A program made the position numbers and the translations under genes. A stretch of 51,056 nucleotides of DNA, from positions 1-51,056 of the forward strand of contig JAFGSZ010000105.1 of the NCBI GenBank assembly GCA_016934395.1. The letters run 5' to 3'. This DNA is from Bacteroidales bacterium. Lineage in GTDB: Bacteria; Bacteroidota; Bacteroidia; Bacteroidales; UBA10428. The notes under the pieces were generated by a model. It made no database searches, was not told the DNA's origin, and saw nothing but the letters and a program-made list of their open reading frames with translations. This document shows, in pieces, positions 8,362-16,928 of the stretch (position 1 is the first letter of the stretch; each line of letters opens with the position of its first letter).

Positions 8362-10347
8362 CTATTTCTTTTTACCTGCTGAGCTCCTGTAGAATTCTAT
8401 TTCTTCTCTAAGTGCCTGAAGTTCTTCGAGGTGGACCCTCATTTCTTCTTCACTCTGTACAAGCTCGCTTTCTTTTTCGCGAAATACCTTAAGAAGCTGT
8501 ATGTTCTTTTCGCTCATTTGCATAAAATGAACCGTTGAGGAAAGGCTTTCAGTTATTTTTTCAAGAAGCTCAAGTTGAATTGCCGACATGGGCTTAATTG
8601 AAGCCAGTTCAAGCACACCAATTGGTATATCATTTGCAATGAGCGGCATAAGAACAAGATTTTTTAAAGGTGTTTCGCCCAACCCGGAAGATAATTTTAT
8701 AAATGTATCGGAAACATCAGATAAAATAGCAGCTTTTTTATCTTTAAAACAGGCGCCTACTAATCCTTCACCGGGTGCAATATCAGGAGTGTTGATCATT
8801 TCTTTACTGGCACTCCATGAACCTGACATTTCAAGCCGAGGATTTTCCTTATCGTCGTTTATCAGATATATTGCTCCAATTTTAGCATCTGAGATTGTAA
8901 CGATTTCCGAAATTAATTTTTGTGAAAGGGTTTTTAAATCGTCTTTATTATTATTTAATACAGAATTTATCTTAGCCAGACCTTCATTAAACCATCCCTG
9001 GGTCTGTAATTCTTCTTTATGTTTTAAATTTTCGCTGTTTTGTTTTCTTAGCTCCCGGGTCCTTTCTTCTACCCTTTCTTCCAAAAATTGTTTTTCATTC
9101 TGCAGTTCCAGGCTTAAGCGCTCATTATCTGAAATAGCACTGGCAGAACTCCGGGATAAAATATACGATTGAACAAGCATGTAAAAACCAAGGCCATAGG
9201 GAGCAACTTCAGAAGTATGAATTAAGCTCATACTTATAAGTACATCATTAATAGCAGTTGCATAAAGCACAAAAAAACCTATAAAAGTCAACAAGGCACC
9301 TTCTCTGTGATGCAAAGATGCCCTGAGAAGTACATAAAATGTAAGATATAAACCCCCAAATAAAATATATAGCTCAAAAAACATCCGGTAACGTCCATAA
9401 ATAAGTTGCGGTGTAATAAAAACAAACAATGTAATTAAAACACCTATTGATACAATTATTTGCAGCATACGTTTTGGAAATTCATCTTTAAACAGAATAT
9501 ACAGAAAAACAGCAAATAAGGGTATCGTGCCAAAACCGGAAAAATTATCGAGCTTAAAAATAAGACTCCAGGGTATATTGGGAAATAAAAAGGTTATTAT
9601 GCGTTCACCGGTGGAAATATTTCGTAATATCATTACCAGACACAATAAACTAAAAAACAGATTCGATCTGTCGTTTTTATGCAGGAAAAAGTACATAAAA
9701 TGATTAAAACTTATGATTAGTATTATACCAACAATAAGCAGATTCAAAATCAATAATTCTTTTGTTTGATTGGTCAACTGGTTAAACCTGCCAAAAAATA
9801 CGGGCTTAATAATCCCTGCCCTTGTATGATGATAATTTGAAACCTGTATGACCAGTTCATGCTTTTCTTTTGCCTTATCAAGTATCAGTGGAATATTTTC
9901 ATAAGCAAATTTAGGTATTGATGTCTTGACTGAGTTACCCGGTGTGCCTGCAGAAAAAATAAGTCTCCCGTCCAGCCAGGCCTGTGAGGCTGTAAATATA
10001 TCATAGAGTCTGATACCGTATACGCCTTCCAATTCACCGGTTTCAATAATTAACCGGTAAGTGGCTTTACCTTTGGTATTGTGAAGCCCTCCTTTTTTTG
10101 ATGTCCATGATGCCGGAATATTAATCAGGGTTCCGAATATCGAACTATTTTTAAGGTCATCCGGATTTAAAAGAGTGTCCCAGTAAAATTCCCATTCTCC
10201 ATGTAATTTAACAAGACCATTTTTTTCAAAATCCCAGGTACTTAGATTAATACTGCCACCTTCTGCCTGGGGTGCAATATTTGTTGCTCCGATAAGACTG
10301 TAATTGCAAGTAATTAGAATTGAGAATAATAAATATAAATTTCGCAT
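8362..10347 (-). CDS. 7TM-DISM membrane sensor with GAF domain, no output domain
   Basis: The ATG at 10347 (MRNLYLLFSILIT...) was chosen over an upstream TTG because it starts a clean signal peptide; this gives 661 residues. Residues about 25-190 are an extracytoplasmic jelly-roll-like domain (ASQAWLDGRLIF, WEFYWDTLL) of the 7TMR-DISMED type. About 198-398 hold seven hydrophobic helices. About 408-450 is a coiled coil (LEERVEERTREL), about 455-610 a GAF domain (IGAIYLI, APGEGLVGACF, IPIGVLELAS) and about 612-655 a second coiled coil ending EEEMRVHLEELQALREE. No histidine kinase, cyclase or phosphatase domain follows, so it would need a partner to pass on a signal. It stands alone on its strand, with a 343-base divergent region upstream. 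Confidence 0.85.
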   Translation of the reverse strand: MRNLYLLFSILITCNYSLIGATNIAPQAEGGSINLSTWDFEKNGLVKLHGEWEFYWDTLLNPDDLKNSSIFGTLINIPASWTSKKGGLHNTKGKATYRLIIETGELEGVYGIRLYDIFTASQAWLDGRLIFSAGTPGNSVKTSIPKFAYENIPLILDKAKEKHELVIQVSNYHHTRAGIIKPVFFGRFNQLTNQTKELLILNLLIVGIILIISFNHFMYFFLHKNDRSNLFFSLLCLVMILRNISTGERIITFLFPNIPWSLIFKLDNFSGFGTIPLFAVFLYILFKDEFPKRMLQIIVSIGVLITLFVFITPQLIYGRYRMFFELYILFGGLYLTFYVLLRASLHHREGALLTFIGFFVLYATAINDVLISMSLIHTSEVAPYGLGFYMLVQSYILSRSSASAISDNERLSLELQNEKQFLEERVEERTRELRKQNSENLKHKEELQTQGWFNEGLAKINSVLNNNKDDLKTLSQKLISEIVTISDAKIGAIYLINDDKENPRLEMSGSWSASKEMINTPDIAPGEGLVGACFKDKKAAILSDVSDTFIKLSSGLGETPLKNLVLMPLIANDIPIGVLELASIKPMSAIQLELLEKITESLSSTVHFMQMSEKNIQLLKVFREKESELVQSEEEMRVHLEELQALREEIEFYRSSAGKKK

Positions 10348-10690
10348 GAATCGGGTTTTCAACAACTTTTCCTAATTTATTTTTGGGTGGATATAAATAT
10401 ATAAACTTTCTGTTAATTTGAGCAGGATTCGATATTTATTTATTTATTATTTTTTGTGTTTTTTAAAAAAATTAATCTACAATGACCTCTCTACCTAAAT
10501 TAATATTGACCTTCACATTAATATTTTATTATACTATCAATACAAGTAACTGATTCATGTAAAAGGAAAAACTAATTTTATAGCATCACGTAAATTCGTC
10601 ATACAAAACACCTCCAAACAGATCTGAACCAGATCAATAATCAATTGAATTTTAATTTTTTTATACTAACAATACTCAAATTTGAAAATT
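10348..10690. other. Divergent intergenic region
   Basis: This 343-base AT-rich region separates the 7TM sensor (-) from the small STAS-like gene (+) and must hold both promoters. No good TAnnTTTG element was seen. The 11-mer ACTAACAATAC at 10665-10675 recurs at 14811-14821, in both places followed by a similar CAA-TTTGAA segment. Confidence 0.5.
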
Positions 10691-11107
10691 ATGAAGGATT
10701 TAACAAAGGATCACGCAGAAATCGTGTATGATGAAAATTTGAAAACGCTGAAACTTATTTACAAATCCCAGATCTCAGCAGATGAATTTATTCAGGTTAA
10801 CCAACAGTTTATTGATGTTTTTAAAAGTTTGGATACTAATAAGATCTTCGTTGATGCAAGAGTCATTAAAGTAGTTCCTGTTAAAAGTCAGCAATGGATT
10901 GTGCAGCATATGATGCCTGAACTTATAAAACATGTTAACGGGAATAAATTATATCACGTACAAATTCTAAATAAAGATGCATTCGTTCAATATGCTGCAA
11001 AAAGCATTAAAAGTCAGACTGAAAAAAATAATCAGGAAAGCCCAATGGAAATTGCTGCTTTTACGGATGAGCAAGAAGGTATTGACTGGTTAGTATCGCA
11101 GAATTAA
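10691..11107 (+). CDS. Small cytoplasmic protein, possibly STAS/SpoIIAA-like
   Basis: The ATG at 10691 is preferred over the in-frame TTG nine bases earlier, giving 138 residues. There is no signal peptide or membrane segment. The alternation of strands and helices (AEIVYDENLKTLKLIYKS, KIFVDARVIKVVP, LYHVQILNKD, IAAFTDEQEGIDWL) and the closing EGIDWLVSQ helix resemble the SpoIIAA/STAS-like fold common in small Bacteroidota proteins. That fold call is an inference, and no catalytic residue is apparent. It converges on the beta-mannosidase gene, sharing a bidirectional terminator, and its divergent neighbour is the 7TM-GAF sensor. Confidence 0.65.
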   Translation: MKDLTKDHAEIVYDENLKTLKLIYKSQISADEFIQVNQQFIDVFKSLDTNKIFVDARVIKVVPVKSQQWIVQHMMPELIKHVNGNKLYHVQILNKDAFVQYAAKSIKSQTEKNNQESPMEIAAFTDEQEGIDWLVSQN

Positions 11108-11143
11108 GTTATCACTACCTCTATATTTTGAGTGCATAAAATA

Positions 11144-11181
11144 AATCCCTGTAGAAAAATCAGACATTTTCTGCAGGGATT
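11144..11181. terminator. Bidirectional terminator
   Basis: Arms starting at 11144 and ending at 11181 pair over 15 bp with one wobble; the outer half is GC-rich (ATCCCTG/CAGGGAT) and the inner half is A/T. It lies between the convergent small gene (stop 11107) and the beta-mannosidase gene, whose stop codon overlaps the right arm. Confidence 0.75.
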
Positions 11182-13753
11182 ATATATTATTTAAAGACAT
11201 TACCCTAAGCTGTTTTTTCAAATCCACATCTTTATTCTCTGTTATAAACAGGATTGTTTTTTCTTCTCCGGGCAACATATCAAAAAAGTTATCGGAAAAT
11301 AAACCATCTGCTTCCAATGTAGAAAGAAACACATTTTTTGACAGGTTATCAGTAGCTAATGTAATAGCAAATCCACTCTCATTTTTTGCCACTTCAACTT
11401 TTATATCGGAATGTGGAAAACTTAAATTTTTAAGCGGTTTGAAATACACATTGGTTGAAGCCAGCATTTTTTCATCTTCATTTAACGTTATATTGAGAAA
11501 TACATTATTCCTGTTAATTCCATCGAGCCATTCGGAAAGATACTTCTGAAAATAGATATTACTGGAATTGGAAGCTACAGTAAAACGAATTTCTTCCTGT
11601 TTTAAAATTTCACCCGTAAAATTTATAATTTTTGCGTCTAAAATACAATCAAAGTGTTCTAGCCGGTCCGAGACTACATATAAATTAAATTTATTATTCG
11701 TAATCTCACCCGACAACATTACTTGCGAAAAGGCTTCACGGGCAAAATAATGCAAGGCTTTCCACCGGCCGTAATAATCAATACCAGACCATGATGCAAC
11801 CGGCCAGCAATCATTTAATTGCCAATATAACGATCCCATACAATATGGCATATTTCTTCGATGAGCTTCAATACCAATGCGTACTCCCTCCGCCTGCAAC
11901 AACTGACCAACATACAAAAATTGTTCAAAATCCTTTGGAACTATATAATGGCGGGCCATATAGGTTTTTATAAGCTGGTTTCCCCGGGGATGTCTTTGAT
12001 GAGACTGCATAACTTCAGATTCAATATCCCTGTCTTCCGGAAGAGTATAGGAATTTACAGTTTTTAGCTCAGGAAAGGATTGAAATCCAAATTCACTCAT
12101 AAATCTTGGTATCACTTCATTATAAGAATCAAATTCATCTCCTCCATGCCACACATTCCAATTGTGCATATCACCTGAATTCGCTTTTAACGTGGAAGGA
12201 ATATTCCTGTCGGCCTGAGGCGAAGATTCCCAGTAAAATCTATCTGAATCGTATTGATTCACCACACCCGGTAAAATTGAATCAAAAATATGAAGGTAAG
12301 CTAGCCAGATTTTATCCGCATTTTCTTTCGATTTTTTTTCTTCAGCTTCTTTCCAACCCCATTGCCACCAGGCGCCTAATATTTCATTATTGCCACACCA
12401 TAATGCTATTGAGGGATGGTTTCTGAGACGAACAACATTATCAATTGCCTCCTGCCTTACATTTTCAAGAAATGCCTGGTCTCCCGGATACATGGCACAG
12501 GCAAACATAAAATCCTGCCACACCAGTATTCCATATTGGTCGCACAAATTATAAAATATATCATTTTCATAAATTCCACCTCCCCAAACCCGAAGCATGT
12601 TCATATTTGCATCAGCTGCGCTCTTCACAATATTTGTATATTTTTCCGGAGTTACCCTGGTTAAAAAATTATCATTGGGAATATAATTCGCCCCTTTCAT
12701 AAATATCGGAACATCGTTTAATTCCACATAAAAAGTTTTTCCATCATTATCCGGCTTAGTAATAATCCTAAGCTTCCTAATCCCGATTTTATTATATAAT
12801 TCCTGTAATGTTACACCTCCCAATTTTGCGGACCCGATAAAATTATACAGGTAAGGTTCTCCCAATCCATTGGTCCACCATAATTTTGGATTCTTAATTT
12901 CAAAAGATAGTTCTACAATATTTTTGCCTTGCTCCAGGGATACCTTTTTACTAACAATAAAATCCTTTTTACCAAACTCAGAAATACTAAATTCAATTTC
13001 CTGCTGCGATGTTGAATAAACCTCAAATATGGCTGTGACCAGGGCATTTTGCCTATTTACATCTTTTTGAATATATTGAATGTTTTCTATATGAACTTTA
13101 TTCCAGGCTTGTACATATATTGGTCTCCAAATACCGCTGGTAACAAATCTGGGACCCCAGTCCCATCCATAATGATATCCTGCTTTACGAGTGAATATAC
13201 TCACTTTTTTATCACCCAGGCCGCCAAGTTCCGATTGGTCATTATTTGAAACAGGTATTACATAATTCAGGTTGTCAAAGGCTTCCAAACCTTTATTCAC
13301 CGGCGAATGAAAAAGGATTGTGATATTATTTTCGCCTTTTCTGAGTAAAGATTTAATTTCTGCTTTCCATTCCCTGAACATATTATTTGAAGATACCAGC
13401 AAAGAATCATTCAGGTATACATCAGCATAAGTATCCAGACCTTTACATACCAATTCGATACGTTCTTTTGCCAAAAGATGGTTGTTAACATTAAATGTAG
13501 TTTTATATTCCCAGTCTTTTTTATCAATCCACTGCTGGTCGTGTTCATTTAATCTGTAAAAAGGGGGTTCAATAATTTTGTTCCTGAGGAGATCTGTATG
13601 CACCGAACCGGGGACTTCTGCTTTATACCATGCAGAATCGCCGGTTTCATGAAAGTACCAGTTTTTGTTAATGTTCATTTGGAGAAATTCAGGAGTCTTA
13701 TTACAACCCAATAACAAAAATAAAACTAAACTATATATAAAGGTTCTGGTCAT
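11180..13753 (-). CDS. Beta-mannosidase, glycoside hydrolase family 2, lipoprotein
   Basis: This 857-residue enzyme carries a lipoprotein signal (LLLGC, lipidated Cys17), so it acts in the periplasm or at the cell surface. The GH2 architecture is complete: a sugar-binding jelly-roll (about 25-215), an immunoglobulin-like domain (about 220-335), then the TIM barrel. Beta-mannosidase signatures include VPGSVHTDLL, GYHYGWDWGPRF, the acid/base in WCGNNE (Glu457) and the nucleophile in FMSEFGFQS (Glu554). C-terminal beta domains follow. Length is normal for the family. It hydrolyses terminal beta-D-mannose from manno-oligosaccharides or N-glycan cores; with the nearby esterase and GH5 remnant it points to plant or algal mannan use, although no SusCD pair is present in the window. 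Confidence 0.93.
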   Translation of the reverse strand: MTRTFIYSLVLFLLLGCNKTPEFLQMNINKNWYFHETGDSAWYKAEVPGSVHTDLLRNKIIEPPFYRLNEHDQQWIDKKDWEYKTTFNVNNHLLAKERIELVCKGLDTYADVYLNDSLLVSSNNMFREWKAEIKSLLRKGENNITILFHSPVNKGLEAFDNLNYVIPVSNNDQSELGGLGDKKVSIFTRKAGYHYGWDWGPRFVTSGIWRPIYVQAWNKVHIENIQYIQKDVNRQNALVTAIFEVYSTSQQEIEFSISEFGKKDFIVSKKVSLEQGKNIVELSFEIKNPKLWWTNGLGEPYLYNFIGSAKLGGVTLQELYNKIGIRKLRIITKPDNDGKTFYVELNDVPIFMKGANYIPNDNFLTRVTPEKYTNIVKSAADANMNMLRVWGGGIYENDIFYNLCDQYGILVWQDFMFACAMYPGDQAFLENVRQEAIDNVVRLRNHPSIALWCGNNEILGAWWQWGWKEAEEKKSKENADKIWLAYLHIFDSILPGVVNQYDSDRFYWESSPQADRNIPSTLKANSGDMHNWNVWHGGDEFDSYNEVIPRFMSEFGFQSFPELKTVNSYTLPEDRDIESEVMQSHQRHPRGNQLIKTYMARHYIVPKDFEQFLYVGQLLQAEGVRIGIEAHRRNMPYCMGSLYWQLNDCWPVASWSGIDYYGRWKALHYFAREAFSQVMLSGEITNNKFNLYVVSDRLEHFDCILDAKIINFTGEILKQEEIRFTVASNSSNIYFQKYLSEWLDGINRNNVFLNITLNEDEKMLASTNVYFKPLKNLSFPHSDIKVEVAKNESGFAITLATDNLSKNVFLSTLEADGLFSDNFFDMLPGEEKTILFITENKDVDLKKQLRVMSLNNI

Positions 13754-13933
13754 TTTCTCAAGATGATTTTGGTTTACTGGAGTGAATAAAAATACATTTT
13801 TTAGAATGAAATGGCTATAAAAATTATTAACCGATAGTGTTAATCTTAATTTTATTTAAGGTCCATAAATTATATATTGTGGTTTTTGGAAATGAATTTT
13901 AATTACTAAAATACTTTAAGTGTTTAAGTCAGA

Positions 13934-14587
13934 TTAAAAAATCATATTCCATTCACGGTAAAATTCTTTGAGAAACTTTTTCAAAAATTTATGCCTTTTG
14001 CGTGCAATTTTTTTCCCTTTTTTGGTAGTCATGGTATCTTTCAGGAGCAATAATTTCTCATAAAAATGATTTATGGTGGGTGCAGTATTGTTTTTATAAT
14101 CTTCCTTATTCTTATATTTTTTTGGATCAATTGAAGGATCATACAATGTCCGATTTTTAAAACCTCCATAATTAAATGCACGAGCAATCCCAATAGCTCC
14201 AATTGCATCCAGCCTGTCAGCATCGCGGACAACACAAAGTTCTGTTGAATGAAATTCGGGGGGATTTATTCCTTTATGAAATGAAATATGCTCCACTATT
14301 TTTACCACATGGCTTATCACTTCTTCCGATACGGCAATTGATTCTAAATAAACTCTTGCGCGCCGCGGACCTATCTTCTCATTTCCATTATAAAATTTAG
14401 AATCGGCTATATCATGCAATAGTGCTGCAAGTTCTATAACAAATAAATTTACATCTTCATTCTTTGCAATATATTTCGATAATTTCCAGACTCTTTGGGT
14501 ATGCCACCAATCGTGTCCTCCTTCAGAATTTTTTAAGGATTCTCTTACAAACTTTTCAGTCTGATCTATAATTCTTTTCTGGTCCAT
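13934..14587 (-). CDS. HD-domain metal-dependent phosphohydrolase
   Basis: The 217-residue cytoplasmic protein shows the HD superfamily metal site: His25 in GGHDWWHTQRV, the His58-Asp59 doublet in LLHDIAD, and a later Asp in VRDADRLDAIGAIGIARAF. This arrangement is that of the YedJ-like group of putative phosphohydrolases, generally about 210-230 residues, whose substrates are probably nucleotides but are not established for this protein. The C-terminus is very basic (TKKGKKIARKRHKFLKKF). It is transcribed alone, with a promoter-like TATATTTG and a palindrome directly upstream. Confidence 0.88.
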   Translation of the reverse strand: MDQKRIIDQTEKFVRESLKNSEGGHDWWHTQRVWKLSKYIAKNEDVNLFVIELAALLHDIADSKFYNGNEKIGPRRARVYLESIAVSEEVISHVVKIVEHISFHKGINPPEFHSTELCVVRDADRLDAIGAIGIARAFNYGGFKNRTLYDPSIDPKKYKNKEDYKNNTAPTINHFYEKLLLLKDTMTTKKGKKIARKRHKFLKKFLKEFYREWNMIF

Positions 14588-14615
14588 AATAAAAAATGGA
14601 ATATATAAAACTTAC

Positions 14616-14631
14616 ATTCTGTACACAGAAT
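14616..14631. promoter_or_regulatory. Palindrome at the HD gene transcription start
   Basis: ATTCTGT-AC-ACAGAAT is a perfect 7-bp inverted repeat with a 2-base centre. It sits just downstream of the TATATTTG element and would overlap the predicted transcription start of the HD gene, a position suited to a repressor operator. This is an inference from placement. Confidence 0.4.
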
Positions 14632-14632
14632 T

Positions 14633-14640
14633 CAAATATA
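14633..14640 (-). promoter_or_regulatory. Putative -7 element (TATATTTG) of the HD gene
   Basis: The minus-strand octamer TATATTTG fits TAnnTTTG and lies 46 bases upstream of the HD gene ATG. No clear -33 element was found. Confidence 0.4.
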
Positions 14641-14727
14641 ATATTCTTTACTGTTACATATGATTTAAAAACCGAAGAATAACTGTTGAAAAAATTATCA
14701 GGAGATAACAAAGAAGTAAAAAGGAAC

Positions 14728-14800
14728 TAAAAAAAATAACGAAACAATCTCAGATGCCATAACGAAAAACACGGTGGTAATTCTCTAAAAGATTGTTTCG
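14728..14800 (-). terminator. Likely terminator of the Mth938-like gene
   Basis: Arms 14740-14750 and 14790-14800 are perfect 11-bp reverse complements with a 39-base loop. On the minus strand they are followed by a run of eight T, as in intrinsic terminators. The long loop lowers confidence. Confidence 0.5.
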
Positions 14801-14957
14801 AAATTTTTAAACTAACAATACCCAATTTGAATTTTCACTTAGTACCATTGGGCCTGCAAATGTCACCACCTGACACACACTTTTTTTTAATTTTTTTTAA
14901 AACTATATTTAACATACTAATTACCAGGCTGATATGCGTGTGATTTTTATTTAGCAA

Positions 14958-15353
14958 TTAGCACGTTCCATGAGCAAGTAAGGCTACTTTTTTCCCCTGA
15001 TGGTAAAACAGGTTGTATGCCTGACAAGCCTCTTTGGTCTTTTTCAATATAACTTCGTCAATACCATGACGTTTAATCGAATTTATCAGACTTACAGAGC
15101 ATTCAATTTTTCCATCAGCTCCAATACCTATAATTAAAATATCGATATTATAATCATATACTACTTCTATCATTTCTTCGGTAAGCACATGCCCTTTGCG
15201 TTTTTTCCACTTTTTAACTTTAGTACCGACAAGCAATATATCTTTCCCTTTGCCAGTGGAGCCATGCAAAGTTTTAGAATGTTCTTCACCCTGAACAACA
15301 AATTTTGCCCAGGAATAATGCTGGATCGGACCTATAGGATCATCAAAATTCAT
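14958..15353 (-). CDS. Mth938-like (DUF498/NDUFAF3-type) domain protein
   Basis: The 131-residue soluble protein has the features of the Mth938/NDUFAF3 family: a short beta-rich start (FDDPIGPIQHYSWAKFVVQG), a basic stretch (VKKWKKRKGHVLTEE), and the core IDILIIGIGADGKIECS followed by a helix and a closing strand (KVALLAHGTC). The mammalian relative assists respiratory complex I assembly, but bacterial members are uncharacterised, so no function is claimed. In many members the motif after DILIIG is GTG; here it is GIG. It is transcribed alone with its own likely terminator. Confidence 0.8.
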   Translation of the reverse strand: MNFDDPIGPIQHYSWAKFVVQGEEHSKTLHGSTGKGKDILLVGTKVKKWKKRKGHVLTEEMIEVVYDYNIDILIIGIGADGKIECSVSLINSIKRHGIDEVILKKTKEACQAYNLFYHQGKKVALLAHGTC

Positions 15354-15448
15354 GAACTGAGATTTTGATTAAAACAGACTTGAAAAAAAAAAGGAAATTA
15401 TGGCAGAGTTTTTTATGAATTATAAAATTACTAAAAAGTATTAAATTC

Positions 15449-15456
15449 TAAATTTG
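15449..15456 (+). promoter_or_regulatory. Putative -7 element (TAAATTTG)
   Basis: TAAATTTG followed by C matches the phylum -7 consensus and lies about 150 bases before the small exported protein gene. The long leader and missing -33 make it tentative. Confidence 0.3.
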
Positions 15457-15606
15457 CGAAATAAAAAATATCAGTCACATATGTTATGAATCATATCTTC
15501 TGATAATATAAATTATCGAATAAATAAGGAAAGTATTGAACATGCCTGCAAAAAATACGTATACATAACCGGAAATTTTAGTTAGAGGTAAATTAAAACT
15601 ACTACT

Positions 15607-15828
15607 ATGAAAGCAAGATGGCAAAGTCTGCTTCTTATTGGATCGGCATGTTGTCTGGCACTTACCTTTTCTAAATGTGCCAGTCCAAGAGAATTTCAGA
15701 CCAAAAGAAACCTGATGTTACTTAGTACATCAGAATTACCAAGAAATTCAAAATATTCGGAACCGGCCAAGCGGAAAACGAATAAAGTAAAAAACCAGAA
15801 AGTAAAAAAACCTAAACGCCTTTTTTAG
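15607..15828 (+). CDS. Small exported basic protein, unknown function
   Basis: This 73-residue frame begins with an ATG, a basic residue pair and a hydrophobic segment (LLLIGSACCLALTF), consistent with a signal peptide or a lipoprotein signal whose Cys would be residue 24, although the lipobox (FSKC) is not canonical. The mature part contains a segment, NLMLLSTSELPRNSKY, that I associate from memory with small Bacteroidota exported proteins, and ends in a strongly basic Lys-rich tail (about 12 Lys in the last 25 residues). It ends with TAG, showing that this codon is a normal stop here. It converges on the TonB/anti-sigma gene with only five bases between the stops. Confidence 0.55.
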   Translation: MKARWQSLLLIGSACCLALTFSKCASPREFQTKRNLMLLSTSELPRNSKYSEPAKRKTNKVKNQKVKKPKRLF

Positions 15829-15833
15829 TTCTA

Positions 15834-16928
15834 TCAATTTAGTTTAAAAGTAATCGGAATAGTGAATTCAACATTCACAGGAATATCTCTTTGTTTTCCC
15901 GGTTGCCAGCGTGGGGAAGACTGGATGGCTTTTAATACCATACTATCCAACTGAGCATCTACGCCCCGCAAGATCTTAGCATTCACAACTTCCCCGGTAC
16001 TATCGACTATAAATTGTACGAATACCCTGCCCTCAATGCCCGATTCTGCAGCTTCTTCAGGATATGTTATATTCTTCTGAATGTATTCTATAAATGAATT
16101 AATATCTCCATTTCTAAATTTTGGCATTTCCTCTACAATAAAAAATACCTGTTCTTCTGGCGATGAATCTTCTTCTTCATTCATTATTGCCGGCATTGCT
16201 CTTGATGATTTTTTCTCGGAGGCAACAGTTCCGGCAGGCAGGGAAATCTCATCTTCATAAGGAATTATATTTACCTCACTTGCTTCATACTCTGTATCGA
16301 TATCCTCTAACATAAGATCATCTGAAAGTATAATTACTGAACTTGTTACATCCTTCTTTTCCCGATTGGTAAATTCAGCTGATTTTACCGTTTTTTCCGG
16401 TTCAGGTTTTCTGGTATATAGTATTTCTGATGCTGACTTTTTTTCCTGAAGTGTTACTTTATTTTCCTGTTTTTCTTCTGTTTTGCTAATGTCAGGAATA
16501 CTTTTATTTTTTGGAGTTGCTATTTCGTTAAATTGATTTTTTATATCTCTATTTTCGGCTATCCGGGTTGCAGGATTAAACCATGTGAATTTAAAAATTA
16601 AAAACAAGCCCGCCAGAAAAATTAAGGACGCGGCAGCAGCGGGAATATAAAAGCGGTATTTTTTCCTTTTTTCAAAATCATAATTTTGCTTTGAACGTAG
16701 CTGTATCTTTTTATTTATATTGCTAATATTATTCTTACTTTGTTCCAAATCACCTGTTGAACGAAAACCTTCGATGGCATCTGAACATAATGGACATGAC
16801 CGGATATGAGATTCAACTAATTTTATTTCGTGCCCTTTAAGCCCGCCCGACAGAAACAACTGAATACCCTCCATTGATAAGCAGCCAGCCTCGTTAAATA
16901 GTTTTTTATTATAATGTATATTTCCCAT
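15834..16928 (-). CDS. Anti-sigma factor (zinc finger) fused to a TonB C-terminal domain
   Basis: The 364-residue protein combines three parts. Residues about 15-55 form a zinc-finger anti-sigma-like domain (His41-x3-Cys45-x2-Cys48). Residues about 93-115 are a single membrane helix (FYIPAAAASLIFLAGLF). After a long acidic linker, residues about 265-364 form a TonB C-terminal domain (GIEGRVFVQFIVD, ILRGVDAQLDSMVL, SSPRWQPGKQRD, FTIPITFKLN). The N-terminus would hold the sigma factor in the cytoplasm and the TonB domain would lie in the periplasm. The gene overlaps the upstream ECF sigma gene by 20 bases, the usual sigma/anti-sigma arrangement. The ligand of the TonB domain is unknown. Its TonB domain closely resembles that of the divergent neighbour (both have FRNGDINSF). 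Confidence 0.85.
   Translation of the reverse strand: MGNIHYNKKLFNEAGCLSMEGIQLFLSGGLKGHEIKLVESHIRSCPLCSDAIEGFRSTGDLEQSKNNISNINKKIQLRSKQNYDFEKRKKYRFYIPAAAASLIFLAGLFLIFKFTWFNPATRIAENRDIKNQFNEIATPKNKSIPDISKTEEKQENKVTLQEKKSASEILYTRKPEPEKTVKSAEFTNREKKDVTSSVIILSDDLMLEDIDTEYEASEVNIIPYEDEISLPAGTVASEKKSSRAMPAIMNEEEDSSPEEQVFFIVEEMPKFRNGDINSFIEYIQKNITYPEEAAESGIEGRVFVQFIVDSTGEVVNAKILRGVDAQLDSMVLKAIQSSPRWQPGKQRDIPVNVEFTIPITFKLN

Larger units (their letters stand above)
14588..14957. other. Intergenic stretch: promoter, palindrome and terminator
   Basis: No gene was seen. It contains the HD gene promoter and palindrome (14616-14640), the terminator of the Mth938-like gene (14728-14800), and at 14811 a copy of the ACTAACAATAC leader seen at 10665. 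The remainder is AT-rich with poly-T tracts. Confidence 0.5.

Noticed and set aside
8588-9172. 194-residue open frame on the plus strand inside the 7TM-GAF gene
   Set aside because: It is antisense to a clearly conserved gene, Ser/Leu-rich, has no start signal and no recognisable motif; typical shadow frame.
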